In this document: positions 26,611 to 35,141 of the stretch, piece by piece
How positions within the stretch are numbered: position 1 is the stretch's first letter
Layout: every line of letters starts with the position of its first letter
Assembly (NCBI RefSeq): GCF_000383575.1
Contig: NZ_KB911579.1
Span: forward strand, 4,611,424 to 4,675,423
DNA from: Salinispora oceanensis
GTDB taxonomy: Bacteria; Actinomycetota; Actinomycetes; Mycobacteriales; Micromonosporaceae
Reading direction: 5' to 3'
DNA: 64,000 nt
Position numbers and translations under genes: made by a program
The notes under the pieces: model-generated
What the model saw: the letters and a program-made list of their open reading frames with translations, nothing else
Databases searched by the model: none
What the model was told of the DNA's origin: nothing

Positions 26611-27387
26611 GTGGCCATGCAGTTCTACGCCTCGCCCGAGCAGATCATGCGCGACCGCTCCGAGCTGGCCCGCAAGGGCATTGCCCGGGGGCGCAGCGCG
26701 GTGGTCCTGAGCTACGCCGGCGGGGTGCTCTTCGTCGCGGAGAACCTCTCCAGCGCCCTGCACAAGGTTGGTGAGATCTACGACCGGATCGGCTTCGCCG
26801 CCGTGGGCCGATACAACGAGTTCGAGAACCTGCGACGTGCGGGTGTGCGGATGGCGGACCTGAACGGTCTGAGCTACGACCGGCGGGACGTGACCGGGCG
26901 GGCGCTCGCCAACGCGTTCGCGCAGACGCTTGGTGCGATCTTCACCGAGCAGTCCAAGCCGTTCGAGGTGGAGATCTGCGTCGCCCAGGTCGGCGCGACC
27001 GCGGCGGACGACGAGCTGTACCGGTTGACCTATGACGGGTCGGTCAACGATGAACCCGGCCGAATGGCGATGGGTGGTCAGGCCGAGGCGATCGCGGGAG
27101 TGCTGAAGTCGCACCACCGTCCGGACATGTCGCTGGGCGACGCGGTCAAGGTGGCGGTGCAGGCCCTGGGTAGCGTTGGCGGCGAGGGCGGGGCTGCTCG
27201 CACGATCGCAGCCGACCAGTTGGAGGTCGCCATCCTGGACCGTGGCCGGGTCGGCCGGACCTTCCGGCGGGTTACCGGCGCGGCGTTGGCCGCCCTGCTC
27301 GACGATGGCGAGGCCCCGGCAGCATCAGCGGAAGCCTCGACCGCGGCGGCCGACTCGACCGAGGCGGCGGAACGCCCCGACTCCTAA
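26611..27387 (+). CDS. prcA: Proteasome alpha subunit
   Basis: 258 residues. It begins MAMQFYASPEQIMRDRSELARKGIARG, the N-terminal gate and alpha-ring helix, and has no catalytic Thr. The last 30 residues are acidic and alanine-rich (AASAEASTAAADSTEAAE), as in other actinobacterial PrcA tails. The alpha rings cap the catalytic chamber and receive the Mpa C-terminus. AAGGAG lies ten bases before GTG 26611, which fits better than the ATG six bases later. The gene ends 29 bases from the convergent rfbB-type gene. Confidence 0.96.
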   Translation: MAMQFYASPEQIMRDRSELARKGIARGRSAVVLSYAGGVLFVAENLSSALHKVGEIYDRIGFAAVGRYNEFENLRRAGVRMADLNGLSYDRRDVTGRALANAFAQTLGAIFTEQSKPFEVEICVAQVGATAADDELYRLTYDGSVNDEPGRMAMGGQAEAIAGVLKSHHRPDMSLGDAVKVAVQALGSVGGEGGAARTIAADQLEVAILDRGRVGRTFRRVTGAALAALLDDGEAPAASAEASTAAADSTEAAERPDS

Positions 27388-27415
27388 GCCCGGCAGGGCC
27401 ACTGAAATTTGCCGG

Positions 27416-28399
27416 TCACGCCTTGATCAGCGGCTCCCACCAGGCCCGGTTCTCCCGGTACCAGTTGATGGTGGCGGCCAGACTCTGATCAAAGTCGACG
27501 GTGGGTTCCCAGCCGAGATCGCGCTTTGTCGCTGTGATGTCGAGGGCGTACCGGCGGTCGTGGCCCTTTCGGTCGGTTACCGGTGTCACCCGATCCCAAC
27601 CGACGTTGAATGCGGCGAGCAGCGCGCTGGTTAGTTCCCGGTTGGTCAGGGCAGTACCCCCGCCGAGGTGGTACACCATCCCGGCCTGGCCGTCCCGCTG
27701 AGCCAGCGCGATGCCGCGGCAGTGGTCGTCCACGTGTAGCCAGTCCCGGATGTCACCGCCGTCACCGTACAGCGGCAGGGTGTGTCCATCGATAAGGTTG
27801 GTGACGAAGCGCGGGATCAGCTTCTCGGGGTGCTGGTAGGGACCGTAGTTGTTGGCGCCCCGGGTGATGACCACGTCGAGCCCGTGGGTGCGGTGGTAGG
27901 AGAGGGCGAGCAGGTCGGCGGCGGCTTTGCTGGCCGAGTACGGGGAACTGGGGTTCAGAGGCGCAGAGGGGGGCCACGAGCCCCGGTTGATGGAGCCGTA
28001 CACCTCGTCGGTGGAGACGTGGAGGAACCGTCCGGTGCGGTGCCGTAAGGCGGCGTCGAGCAGGACACCGGTGCCGCCCACGTTGGTGCTGACGAACGGA
28101 GCGGCGCTGGCGATCGAGCGGTCCACGTGGGATTCGGCGGCGAAGTGGACGATGACATCGTGTCCCGCGACGGTGCTGTCCACCAGCTTCACGTCGCGTA
28201 CGTCGCCGCGGATGACGTGCAGGCGGGGGTCGTCCCGGACGGGGGCGAGGCTGCTGTTGGTGCCGGCGTAGGTGAACGAGTCGAGCACGGTTACCCGGTC
28301 TGGCCGTGGCACCGGCTCGGTGCCGTGGAGAAGCCGGCGCACATACGCTGAACCGATGAAGCCGGCCCCACCGGTGACGAGGATCCTCACGGCTTGCAC
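27416..28399 (-). CDS. rfbB: dTDP-glucose 4,6-dehydratase
   Basis: 327 residues, an extended short-chain dehydrogenase. The NAD site GGAGFIG is at 10-16, the catalytic Thr130-Asp131-Glu132 in STDEVYG and Tyr154/Lys158 in YSASK, with the family phrase RGANNYGPYQHPEKLIP. It turns dTDP-glucose into dTDP-4-keto-6-deoxyglucose for rhamnose or deoxysugar synthesis. It is alone, with no rfbA, C or D and no glycosyltransferase nearby, and it lies on the opposite strand inside the proteasome locus. GTG 28399 or 28390 could be the start. Confidence 0.92.
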   Translation of the reverse strand: MQAVRILVTGGAGFIGSAYVRRLLHGTEPVPRPDRVTVLDSFTYAGTNSSLAPVRDDPRLHVIRGDVRDVKLVDSTVAGHDVIVHFAAESHVDRSIASAAPFVSTNVGGTGVLLDAALRHRTGRFLHVSTDEVYGSINRGSWPPSAPLNPSSPYSASKAAADLLALSYHRTHGLDVVITRGANNYGPYQHPEKLIPRFVTNLIDGHTLPLYGDGGDIRDWLHVDDHCRGIALAQRDGQAGMVYHLGGGTALTNRELTSALLAAFNVGWDRVTPVTDRKGHDRRYALDITATKRDLGWEPTVDFDQSLAATINWYRENRAWWEPLIKA

Positions 28400-28505
28400 C
28401 GTACCCCGGGGCCGAGGCGGCGCGGGCCGCAGTCGGTCGCGAGCGAGCTGGGATGGGTGTGGTGAGCACTGCCCAGATGTCGCCTTGTGCGGCTAGTGTC
28501 TCATC

Positions 28506-29864
28506 ATGGAGCGGCGAATCTTCGGCCTCGAGACCGAGTACGGCGTCACCTGTACCTATCGTGGGCAGCGGCGGCTGTCCCCCGACGAGGTCGCGCGGTA
28601 CCTGTTCCGGCGGGTGGTGTCGTGGGGCCGGTCGAGCAATGTCTTTTTACGCAACGGCGCCCGCCTATACCTGGATGTCGGCTCGCACCCGGAGTACGCG
28701 ACGCCGGAGTGTGACTCGGTAGCCGATCTGGTGGCGCATGACCGTGCCGGCGAGCGGATTCTGGAGGGACTACTCGTCGATGCGGAGAAGCGGCTGCACG
28801 ACGAGGGCATCGCGGGTGAGATCTACCTGTTCAAGAACAACACCGATTCGGCCGGGAACTCGTACGGGTGCCACGAGAACTTTCTCGTCTCCCGGCACGG
28901 CGAGTTCGGCCGGTTGGCGGATGTGTTGATCCCGTTCCTGGTCACCCGGCAGTTGATCTGTGGTGCGGGGAAGGTTCTCCAGACGCCGCGGGGGGCTGTC
29001 TACTGCCTGTCGCAGCGGGCCGAGCACATCTGGGAGGGGGTGTCGTCGGCGACCACCCGGAGCCGGCCGATCATCAACACCCGGGACGAGCCGCACGCAG
29101 ACGCGGAGCGCTACCGCCGACTGCACGTGATCGTCGGCGACTCGAACATGAACGAGGTCACCACCATGCTGAAGGTGGGCGCCGCGGACATTGTGCTCCG
29201 GATGATCGAGTCTGGGGTGGTGATGCGGGACCTGACGCTGGAGAACCCGATTCGCGCGATCCGTGAGGTGTCGCACGACATCACTGGCCGGCGGAAGGTG
29301 CGGTTGGCTTCCGGCAAGGAGATCAGCGCGCTGGAGGTCCAGCAGGAGTATCTGGCGAAGGCCACGGAGTTCGTCGAGCGGCGCGGCGGCGATCAGACGG
29401 CGAAGCGGGTGGTGGAGCTCTGGGGCCGGGTGTTACGGGCGGTGGAGACGGGTGATCTGGAGCCGGTGGCCCGGGAGATCGACTGGGTGACCAAGCTGCA
29501 TTTGATCGAGCGTTATCAACGCAAGCATGAGTTGCCGTTGTCGCATCCGCGGGTGGCGCAGATGGATCTCGCCTATCACGACCTCCGGCGCGGCCGGGGC
29601 CTGTATGGCTTGCTGGAGCGGCGGGGGCAGGTGGACCGGGCGGCGACCGACCCGGAGATCTTCGAGGCGAAGGAGACGCCGCCGCAGACCACTCGGGCGC
29701 GGCTGCGGGGCGAGTTCATCCGGCATGCCCAGGAGAAGCGGCGGGACTTCACCGTCGACTGGGTGCACTTGAAGCTCAACGACCAGGCGCAGCGCACCGT
29801 GTTGTGCAAGGACCCCTTCCGGGCGTACGACGAGCGGGTGGAGCGGCTGATCGCCAGCATGTGA
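28506..29864 (+). CDS. pafA: Pup-protein ligase
   Basis: 452 residues, the same length as the M. tuberculosis enzyme. It begins MERRIFGLETEYGVTC, containing the metal-binding Glu. Asp57 in YLDVGSHPEYATPE is the catalytic Asp that helps attack of the substrate lysine. YLFKNNTDSAGNSYGCHEN and RPIINTRDEPHADAERYRRLH form the nucleotide site. The C-terminal domain ending LCKDPFRAYDERVERLIASM binds Pup. It joins the gamma-carboxylate of Pup's C-terminal Glu to lysines of target proteins using ATP. It has homology to Dop but lacks the Dop loop. A small membrane-protein gene follows. Confidence 0.97.
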   Translation: MERRIFGLETEYGVTCTYRGQRRLSPDEVARYLFRRVVSWGRSSNVFLRNGARLYLDVGSHPEYATPECDSVADLVAHDRAGERILEGLLVDAEKRLHDEGIAGEIYLFKNNTDSAGNSYGCHENFLVSRHGEFGRLADVLIPFLVTRQLICGAGKVLQTPRGAVYCLSQRAEHIWEGVSSATTRSRPIINTRDEPHADAERYRRLHVIVGDSNMNEVTTMLKVGAADIVLRMIESGVVMRDLTLENPIRAIREVSHDITGRRKVRLASGKEISALEVQQEYLAKATEFVERRGGDQTAKRVVELWGRVLRAVETGDLEPVAREIDWVTKLHLIERYQRKHELPLSHPRVAQMDLAYHDLRRGRGLYGLLERRGQVDRAATDPEIFEAKETPPQTTRARLRGEFIRHAQEKRRDFTVDWVHLKLNDQAQRTVLCKDPFRAYDERVERLIASM

Positions 29865-29919
29865 GCGCGACGGGCGCGGGTGAGCCTCCCCGACGGCCGC
29901 CGGGTAGGCTGACCACGCC

Positions 29920-30105
29920 ATGATGTCAAGCCAACCGGGCGGTTCCGGCTCCGAGAAGCAGAGCTGGACCGAGCGCCGCCGCCAGAAGATTCGTGCCGAG
30001 ATCGAGCGAAACCGCCGCGGCGAGTACACGGTGCCCACCTGGGTGCTGGCGCTCGCCCTGGCCGCGATCGTGTTGGCTTGGGCCGCACTGGTGATTTTGG
30101 CCTGA
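29920..30105 (+). CDS. Small single-pass membrane protein of unknown function
   Basis: 61 residues. A charged cytosolic N-terminal half (SWTERRRQKIRAEIERNRRGEY) is followed by one hydrophobic helix (WVLALALAAIVLAWAALVILA) at the very C-terminus, a tail-anchor-like layout. It lies 55 bases after pafA on the same strand and just before the convergent DUF3866 gene. Coding bias is normal. Two consecutive ATG codons could serve as start. Function unknown; it may be cotranscribed with pafA. Confidence 0.6.
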   Translation: MMSSQPGGSGSEKQSWTERRRQKIRAEIERNRRGEYTVPTWVLALALAAIVLAWAALVILA

Positions 30106-30112
30106 GCGGCGG

Positions 30113-31198
30113 TCAGCGGGCGAGCCGCGCGGCGTGCCGCCCCGCCGCCGCGGCGGCGAGGAAGTAGGCGTGGTCCGCATCCAGACCGCGACCCATCGTT
30201 GACAGCGGCACCGGGCTGGCCCGCAGTGCGGCGTCGAGGCCGGTAACCGGCACCCGGCGCACCTGGTGCCGGGCGGTGAGCGGGGCCAGCGCCGTCTCGA
30301 CCGCGGTGGCCAGCGCCGGGTCGAGTTGGTCCGGCACGACCAACTCGGCGGGGGCCAGGGCTACCCGGCCGTACGCGGTCAGGCTGTGGTGGGAGACGCC
30401 GTGGTGTCGGGGGCGGGGGTCCGCGGCGGAGATGCGTAGGGACCCGACCGGCCGCCCGCCCAGGGCGGCGATCGCGTTGACCGCCTCGCCGACCGCCACC
30501 CCGGAGAAGCCCCAGCGGGTGCCGGTACCGAGGTTGCCGGGCCCCTGGGCGACGACAGCCAGGTCGGCGTGGAGCACATGCCGTGCGGCGAGTAGGCCGG
30601 AGTGCAGGGTGCTCGCCTCCAGGTCGCCGCCGAACGCCTGCCCCACGCTGATCGTGCCGGCGAGGTGTCCGTGGAGCCCGGCGAGGGTGCGGGAGAACCA
30701 GGCGGGGAGCGCGCCCCCATCGGTGAGCAAATACGCCACCCGTGCGTCGGGTGCGTCGGCGCGGATCCCGGCGAGTACCGCCGGGAGCGCGGAGTGCAGG
30801 TCGGCGGTGACCACGGGCAGGCCGCCCAGGTCGTCGGCGTCGGCCAGGACCGCCCGGTGCGGGGACGCCTCCTCGTCAACGCCGAGCAGGATCGGCTGCA
30901 ACGGGGTGTAGCGGGCCTTGACCAGGTGGCCTCCGGCCCGATTGTCCGCCGGTGCGGGCGGATCCGGTGGCAGCCGGTCCGGCAGGGCCACGACCAGGGC
31001 GTAGCCGCCGGTGCCGAGGCCCATCAGCAGGGCGCCGACGTTGAGCAGTACCCGATCGCCGACGCGTGGTTGACCGACCAACTCGGGGTAGGCGAGCGCG
31101 CGCATCGTCGAGTCGTCGGCGAGCGTGACGGCCAACTCGACCGCGCCGCTCCACTCCCGCCGGATCGCCGTTACCGTTCCCGACCGCCATCGCACCAT
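30113..31198 (-). CDS. DUF3866 family protein
   Basis: 361 residues, no membrane helix. It begins MVRWRSGTVTAIRREWSGAVEL and contains LLNVGALLMGLGTGGYALVV, characteristic of DUF3866, an actinobacterial family often found near pafBC and tat genes. GPGNLGTGTRWGFSGVAVGEAVNA is the most conserved-looking patch and may be a ligand site. The reaction is unknown. It diverges from pafB and is convergent with the small membrane-protein gene. Confidence 0.85.
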   Translation of the reverse strand: MVRWRSGTVTAIRREWSGAVELAVTLADDSTMRALAYPELVGQPRVGDRVLLNVGALLMGLGTGGYALVVALPDRLPPDPPAPADNRAGGHLVKARYTPLQPILLGVDEEASPHRAVLADADDLGGLPVVTADLHSALPAVLAGIRADAPDARVAYLLTDGGALPAWFSRTLAGLHGHLAGTISVGQAFGGDLEASTLHSGLLAARHVLHADLAVVAQGPGNLGTGTRWGFSGVAVGEAVNAIAALGGRPVGSLRISAADPRPRHHGVSHHSLTAYGRVALAPAELVVPDQLDPALATAVETALAPLTARHQVRRVPVTGLDAALRASPVPLSTMGRGLDADHAYFLAAAAAGRHAARLAR

Positions 31199-31355
31199 GC
31201 GCGCGACGCTAGCGGTCGAGTCGGGTGGGCCCGGCGTCCGGGGTGCTGATGAGCGGCCCGAAGGTCCGGCCGGACCGGTTCCGGCGACCGACCGGGGCGA
31301 GACGCGCGGCGTGATAGGTACATGTGTTCGCAGGGTTGGCTGCTAGCGTCGTACC

Positions 31356-32348
31356 GTGTCGCGGACCCGTACCGAACGCCTGGTCAATCTGGTGATCTGT
31401 CTCCTGTCCACGCGACGGTTCCTGACCGCCGTGCAGATCGCCGCGACCGTGCCCGGCTACGAGCATGATCCGCACGACGTGCGGGACCACGAGGCGTTTC
31501 AACGTAAGTTCGAGCGGGACAAGGCCGAGCTGCGCGAGCTCGGCGTCCCGCTGGAGACCGGGACGGCCAGCGCCTTCGACATCGAGCCGGGCTATCGAAT
31601 CGCCCGCCGGCAGTATGCGCTGCCCGAGATCCCGCTCGAGCCGGACGAGGCCGCGGCGGTTGGCATCGCCGCCCGGCTGTGGCAGCACGCTGGTCTGGCC
31701 GCCGCGGCGTCATCCGGGTTGGCGAAGCTGCGCGCGGCCGGCGTTGACGTGGACCCACAGGCCACGCTCGGGCTGGAGCCGATGGTGACCGTCGATCCGG
31801 CCTTTGCGCCGCTGACCGCCGCGGCCCGGGATCGCCGCGAGGTGGCCTTCGATTACCGGGTCCCGGACCGGGACGAGCCCGCTGCCCGGCGACTGCAGCC
31901 GTGGGGGGTGGTCTGCTGGCGGGGCCGGTGGTATGTGGTCGGGCACGACTTGGATCGGGCCGCGGCCCGCTGCTTCCGCCTCTCCCGGGTGGTGGGGGCG
32001 GTTCGGACGGTGGGCCCGTCGGGGGCGTACGAGCCGCCGGCCGAGGTGGACCTGATCAGCTATGTCGCTCGCTCGTCCGGTCCGGTGGAGCCCACTGGCC
32101 GTGCCCGGGTGCTCGTCGCGCCCAACCGGGCTGCCGGGCTGCGCCGGTGGGCGGTGGAGACGACCTGCGGCTCCACCGGTGACCAACTCGTCCTGCCGTA
32201 CGTGGATCCGGAGGCGCTCGCCGGTCAGCTCGTCGGATACGGCCCGGACGTGCGGGTGCTCGACCCGCCGGAGGTACGGGAGGCGGTCATCCAGCGACTC
32301 AAGGAGACCGTCGCCCGTCATGACCTCGATTCCGGGGGTGCCCGGTGA
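31356..32348 (+). CDS. pafB: WYL-domain transcriptional regulator PafB
   Basis: 330 residues. The N-terminal winged helix begins TERLVNLVICLLSTRRFLTAVQIA, and the WYL domain lies at about 150-240 (REVAFDYRVP...RLQPWGVVCWRGRWYVVGHDLD). A C-terminal WCX domain follows. With PafC it activates DNA-damage genes in mycobacteria independently of LexA, probably by sensing single-stranded nucleic acid. pafC starts with a 4-base GTGA overlap, so the two are made together. GTG 31356 is the start. Confidence 0.93.
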   Translation: MSRTRTERLVNLVICLLSTRRFLTAVQIAATVPGYEHDPHDVRDHEAFQRKFERDKAELRELGVPLETGTASAFDIEPGYRIARRQYALPEIPLEPDEAAAVGIAARLWQHAGLAAAASSGLAKLRAAGVDVDPQATLGLEPMVTVDPAFAPLTAAARDRREVAFDYRVPDRDEPAARRLQPWGVVCWRGRWYVVGHDLDRAAARCFRLSRVVGAVRTVGPSGAYEPPAEVDLISYVARSSGPVEPTGRARVLVAPNRAAGLRRWAVETTCGSTGDQLVLPYVDPEALAGQLVGYGPDVRVLDPPEVREAVIQRLKETVARHDLDSGGAR

Positions 32349-33358
32349 CCCGTTCCGTTCGGTCCGGGTCCCGTACCTCCGCGGACCGGTTGGCCCGGCT
32401 GCTCAACCTGGTCCCCTTCCTGTTGGCCCGGCCCGGTATCGAGATCGCCGAGGCGGCGGGTGACCTGGGGGTGACCGAGCGGCAGCTGCGGGAGGATCTG
32501 GAGCTGCTCTGGGTGTGCGGGCTGCCGGGCTACGGCCCGGGGGATCTGATCGACATGGCCTTCGACGGCGACCGGGTGACGATTACCTACGACGCCGGCA
32601 TTGATCGACCGCTGCGACTCACTCCCGACGAAGCCCTCGCGCTGGTCGTGGCGCTGCGCATGCTGGCGGAGACGCCGGGGGTCGCCAACCGGGAAGCGGT
32701 GGAGCGGGCCCTGGTCAAGATCGAGAATGCCGCGGGTGATCGGTGGGGTACCCCGGTCGCGGTGCGGCTGCCGGCGGACAACCACCGGGTGGCGGAGCTG
32801 CGGTCGGCGGTGGAGAGCGGCCGGGCGTTGCGGATCACCTACTACTCGGTGGCCCGGGACGAGACGATCGAGCGGACCGTTGACCCCCTGCGAATGCTCG
32901 TCATCGGTGGCCGGGCGTACGTGGAGGCCTGGTGCCGCCGGGCGGAGGGGATGCGGATGTTCCGGGTCGACCGGATCGACGCGGTGACCCGGTTGGCCGA
33001 GCCGGCGCGGGTGCCGGCGCAGGCGGTGCCGCACGACCTCACCAGCGGTGCGTTCCGGCCCACGACCGATCTGCCACTGGTCACCCTGCGAATCGGTCGG
33101 AGTGAACGGTGGATCACCGAGTACTACCCGTGTGAGCGGGTCGAACCAGGCGATGGCGAGTGGTTGGTCTCGCTCCGGGTCACCGACCTGGGCTGGGCCC
33201 GCCGCTTCGTGTTGGGCCTGGGCCCGGAGGTCACCGTGGTGGCGCCGGCGGAGCTCGCCGCGCAGGTGCACGCCGCGGCAACCGCGGCCCTTGAGGCGTA
33301 CGCCACACCGCTGCCGGGCGTGCCAGGCGGGCCCGGCAGCGGCAACGCGGGGCAGTAG
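32345..33358 (+). CDS. pafC: WYL-domain transcriptional regulator PafC
   Basis: 337 residues, a paralogue of PafB. The N-terminal winged helix includes RLARLLNLVPFLLARPGIEIAEAA, and the WYL domain lies around residues 160-215 (RALRITYYSVARDETIERTVDPLRMLVIGGRAYVEAWCR). The WCX tail ends in a proline/glycine-rich stretch. It forms a heterodimer-like unit with PafB. The 4-base overlap with pafB indicates coupling. The next small gene starts about ten bases downstream. Confidence 0.93.
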   Translation: MTRSVRSGSRTSADRLARLLNLVPFLLARPGIEIAEAAGDLGVTERQLREDLELLWVCGLPGYGPGDLIDMAFDGDRVTITYDAGIDRPLRLTPDEALALVVALRMLAETPGVANREAVERALVKIENAAGDRWGTPVAVRLPADNHRVAELRSAVESGRALRITYYSVARDETIERTVDPLRMLVIGGRAYVEAWCRRAEGMRMFRVDRIDAVTRLAEPARVPAQAVPHDLTSGAFRPTTDLPLVTLRIGRSERWITEYYPCERVEPGDGEWLVSLRVTDLGWARRFVLGLGPEVTVVAPAELAAQVHAAATAALEAYATPLPGVPGGPGSGNAGQ

Positions 33359-33368
33359 GCTGACCGCC

Positions 33369-33617
33369 GTGGTGGTGTGGATCGTGGTCGCGCTGGTGGT
33401 GCTCCCGTTCGTGCTGCTCGGGCTGGCCGTGCGGCCGGTGCTGACCCGGCTGCGTCGGCTGCGGCGGGCGGCGGCGGCGTTGCAGCGGCACGCGGATGAG
33501 GCCGCGGCGCTCCAGACCACCGCGGTGGCGCTGCAGGCGCGGGCCGAAGGGTTGCAGCAACAGCTGGCGACCACCCAGCAGCAGATCGCCGTTGTCCGGT
33601 CCCGCCGCGGCGGGTAG
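33369..33617 (+). CDS. Small membrane-anchored coiled-coil protein between pafC and tatA
   Basis: 82 residues. One N-terminal membrane helix (VVWIVVALVVLPFVLLGLAV) is followed by a helical, Ala/Leu/Gln-rich segment (about 30-75) with heptad-like spacing, ending in a basic tail. Three consecutive GTG codons (33369, 33372, 33375) can start it. It lies 10 bases after pafC and has the coding bias of its neighbours. A gene like this occupies the same place in many actinobacterial pafBC-tatAC regions, so I regard it as real. Function unknown. Confidence 0.65.
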   Translation: MVVWIVVALVVLPFVLLGLAVRPVLTRLRRLRRAAAALQRHADEAAALQTTAVALQARAEGLQQQLATTQQQIAVVRSRRGG

Positions 33618-33793
33618 CAATCGCCCCCGGGCGTCCCAATTCGGACGAAGCGGCCTGCCGGGGACATCCCCAGTTGGCCTAGACTTCACCCAGGCGGCAT
33701 CGTCCCGTAGCGCCCAGCGGGTGGCAACGCCGCCGCACGCACGTACGATGGCTGCGACACCACCTGCCCGACACCGAGAGACCGGAGCTTCCC

Positions 33794-34099
33794 ATGGGTG
33801 CCCTAAGGCCATGGCACATCGCCGTACTCGTGGTCGTGCTGATTTTGCTCTTCGGCGCGAAGCGGCTCCCCGACGCGGCCCGCTCGCTGGGCCGTTCGCT
33901 GCGGATCATCAAGGCCGAGACGAAGAGCCTGCACGACGACGACCGTGACCTGGCCGAGAAGGCCGATGCCCAGGCTGGCTACCAGCCCCTGCAGCCGCAG
34001 GTGCAGCAGGGACAGCCGCACCCCCAGCAGCCGCCCTACCCGGCCCCGCCGCAGCAGCAGCCGGTCGTGGACCCGGTGCAGCGCACCCGCGACAACTGA
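33794..34099 (+). CDS. tatA: Sec-independent protein translocase subunit TatA
   Basis: 101 residues. A short membrane helix (WHIAVLVVVLILLFG) is followed by the hinge and the amphipathic helix AKRLPDAARSLGRSLRIIKAE, the TatA fold. The C-terminal 40 residues are rich in Pro and Gln (QPHPQQPPYPAPPQQQP) and likely disordered. Many TatA subunits form the pore-like assembly through which folded proteins with twin-arginine signals cross the membrane. CGGAG precedes ATG 33794. tatC follows after 18 bases; tatB is not in the window. Confidence 0.95.
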   Translation: MGALRPWHIAVLVVVLILLFGAKRLPDAARSLGRSLRIIKAETKSLHDDDRDLAEKADAQAGYQPLQPQVQQGQPHPQQPPYPAPPQQQPVVDPVQRTRDN

Positions 34100-34117
34100 T
34101 CGAGGGGCCCGACCACC

Positions 34118-35068
34118 GTGGCCTTCGCCCTGCGTAAACGTGGCCCGAGCAGCTTCCAGCGGGCCTCGGAAGGCTCGATGACGCTGGTCGAGCACGTCCG
34201 TGAGCTGCGCAACCGGCTGTTCAAGGCGTCGCTGGCGGTCCTGATCGGCTTCGGCATCGGTCTCTGGCTCGCCGGGCCGGTGCGCGGCATCTTACAGCGG
34301 CCCTACTGCGAGCTTCCCCAGGCGCAGACCACCGACGGCGCCTGCGACTTCGTGCAGCTCGGTCCGGCTGACCTGTTCCTGCTCAACCTCAAGATCGGTC
34401 TGTGGGTGGGGCTGATCCTCGCCGCGCCGGTGTGGCTGTACCAGCTGTGGGCCTTCATCGCCCCCGGCCTACACAAGCACGAGCGGCGCTACGCGTACGC
34501 CTTTACCGCACTCGCCGCGCCGCTGTTCGCCGCCGGCGCGGTGCTGGCGTACTTCGTGACCTCCAAGGGCCTGGAGTTTCTGCTGCAGGTCTCCGGCCCC
34601 GAGATCAACACCACTCTCGACATCACCCGGTACATCTCGTTCGTCACCAACCTGATCCTGCTGTTCGGGGTGGCGTTCGAGTTCCCGCTGATCGTGTTGA
34701 TGCTCAACTTCGTCGGTGTGGCCAGCGCGAAGCGGTTGCTGGGCTGGTGGCGGGTGGCGGTGTTCGTGTTCTTCGCCTTCGCGGCGGTGGTCACGCCCAC
34801 GCCCGACCCGTTCGGTATGACCGCGTTGGCGTTGTGCCTGTGTGCCCTCTACTTCGCGGCCGTCGGTGTCGCGTTCCTCAACGACAAACGTCGGGGTCGC
34901 GGCAAGGAGACCTACGCCGACCTCGCCGACGACGAGGCGTCGCCGCTGGCGGAGGGGAGTGACCCGATCGAGGCGAGCGCCCCGGTTGGGGCGCCGGAGT
35001 CGGTCGCGGAGCCGGAGCCGGTCGCCAAGCCTACGCCGATCGAGCGCCGCTACGACGACATGACCTGA
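34118..35068 (+). CDS. tatC: Sec-independent protein translocase subunit TatC
   Basis: 316 residues with six membrane helices. The conserved N-terminal SMTLVEHVRELRNRLFKA recognises the twin-arginine signal. The first extracytoplasmic loop has a Cys pair (YCELPQAQTTDGACDF). A later conserved phrase is WAFIAPGLHKHERRYA. The tail (about 255-316) is acidic and proline/alanine-rich with repeats of EPEPVA. It is the receptor of the Tat translocase and works with TatA encoded 18 bases upstream. Confidence 0.96.
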   Translation: MAFALRKRGPSSFQRASEGSMTLVEHVRELRNRLFKASLAVLIGFGIGLWLAGPVRGILQRPYCELPQAQTTDGACDFVQLGPADLFLLNLKIGLWVGLILAAPVWLYQLWAFIAPGLHKHERRYAYAFTALAAPLFAAGAVLAYFVTSKGLEFLLQVSGPEINTTLDITRYISFVTNLILLFGVAFEFPLIVLMLNFVGVASAKRLLGWWRVAVFVFFAFAAVVTPTPDPFGMTALALCLCALYFAAVGVAFLNDKRRGRGKETYADLADDEASPLAEGSDPIEASAPVGAPESVAEPEPVAKPTPIERRYDDMT

Positions 35069-35141
35069 CGCTGGTGCCCCTGCCCGCCGGCGGCGTCGGG
35101 TGGGGGTGCGGCGTCGGTCCCGTCCCGGTACGGTGCACGCC

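Noticed and set aside
27416..28399. rfbB as a sign of a deoxysugar or antibiotic gene cluster
   Set aside because: No other sugar, polyketide or peptide synthetase genes are present on either side.
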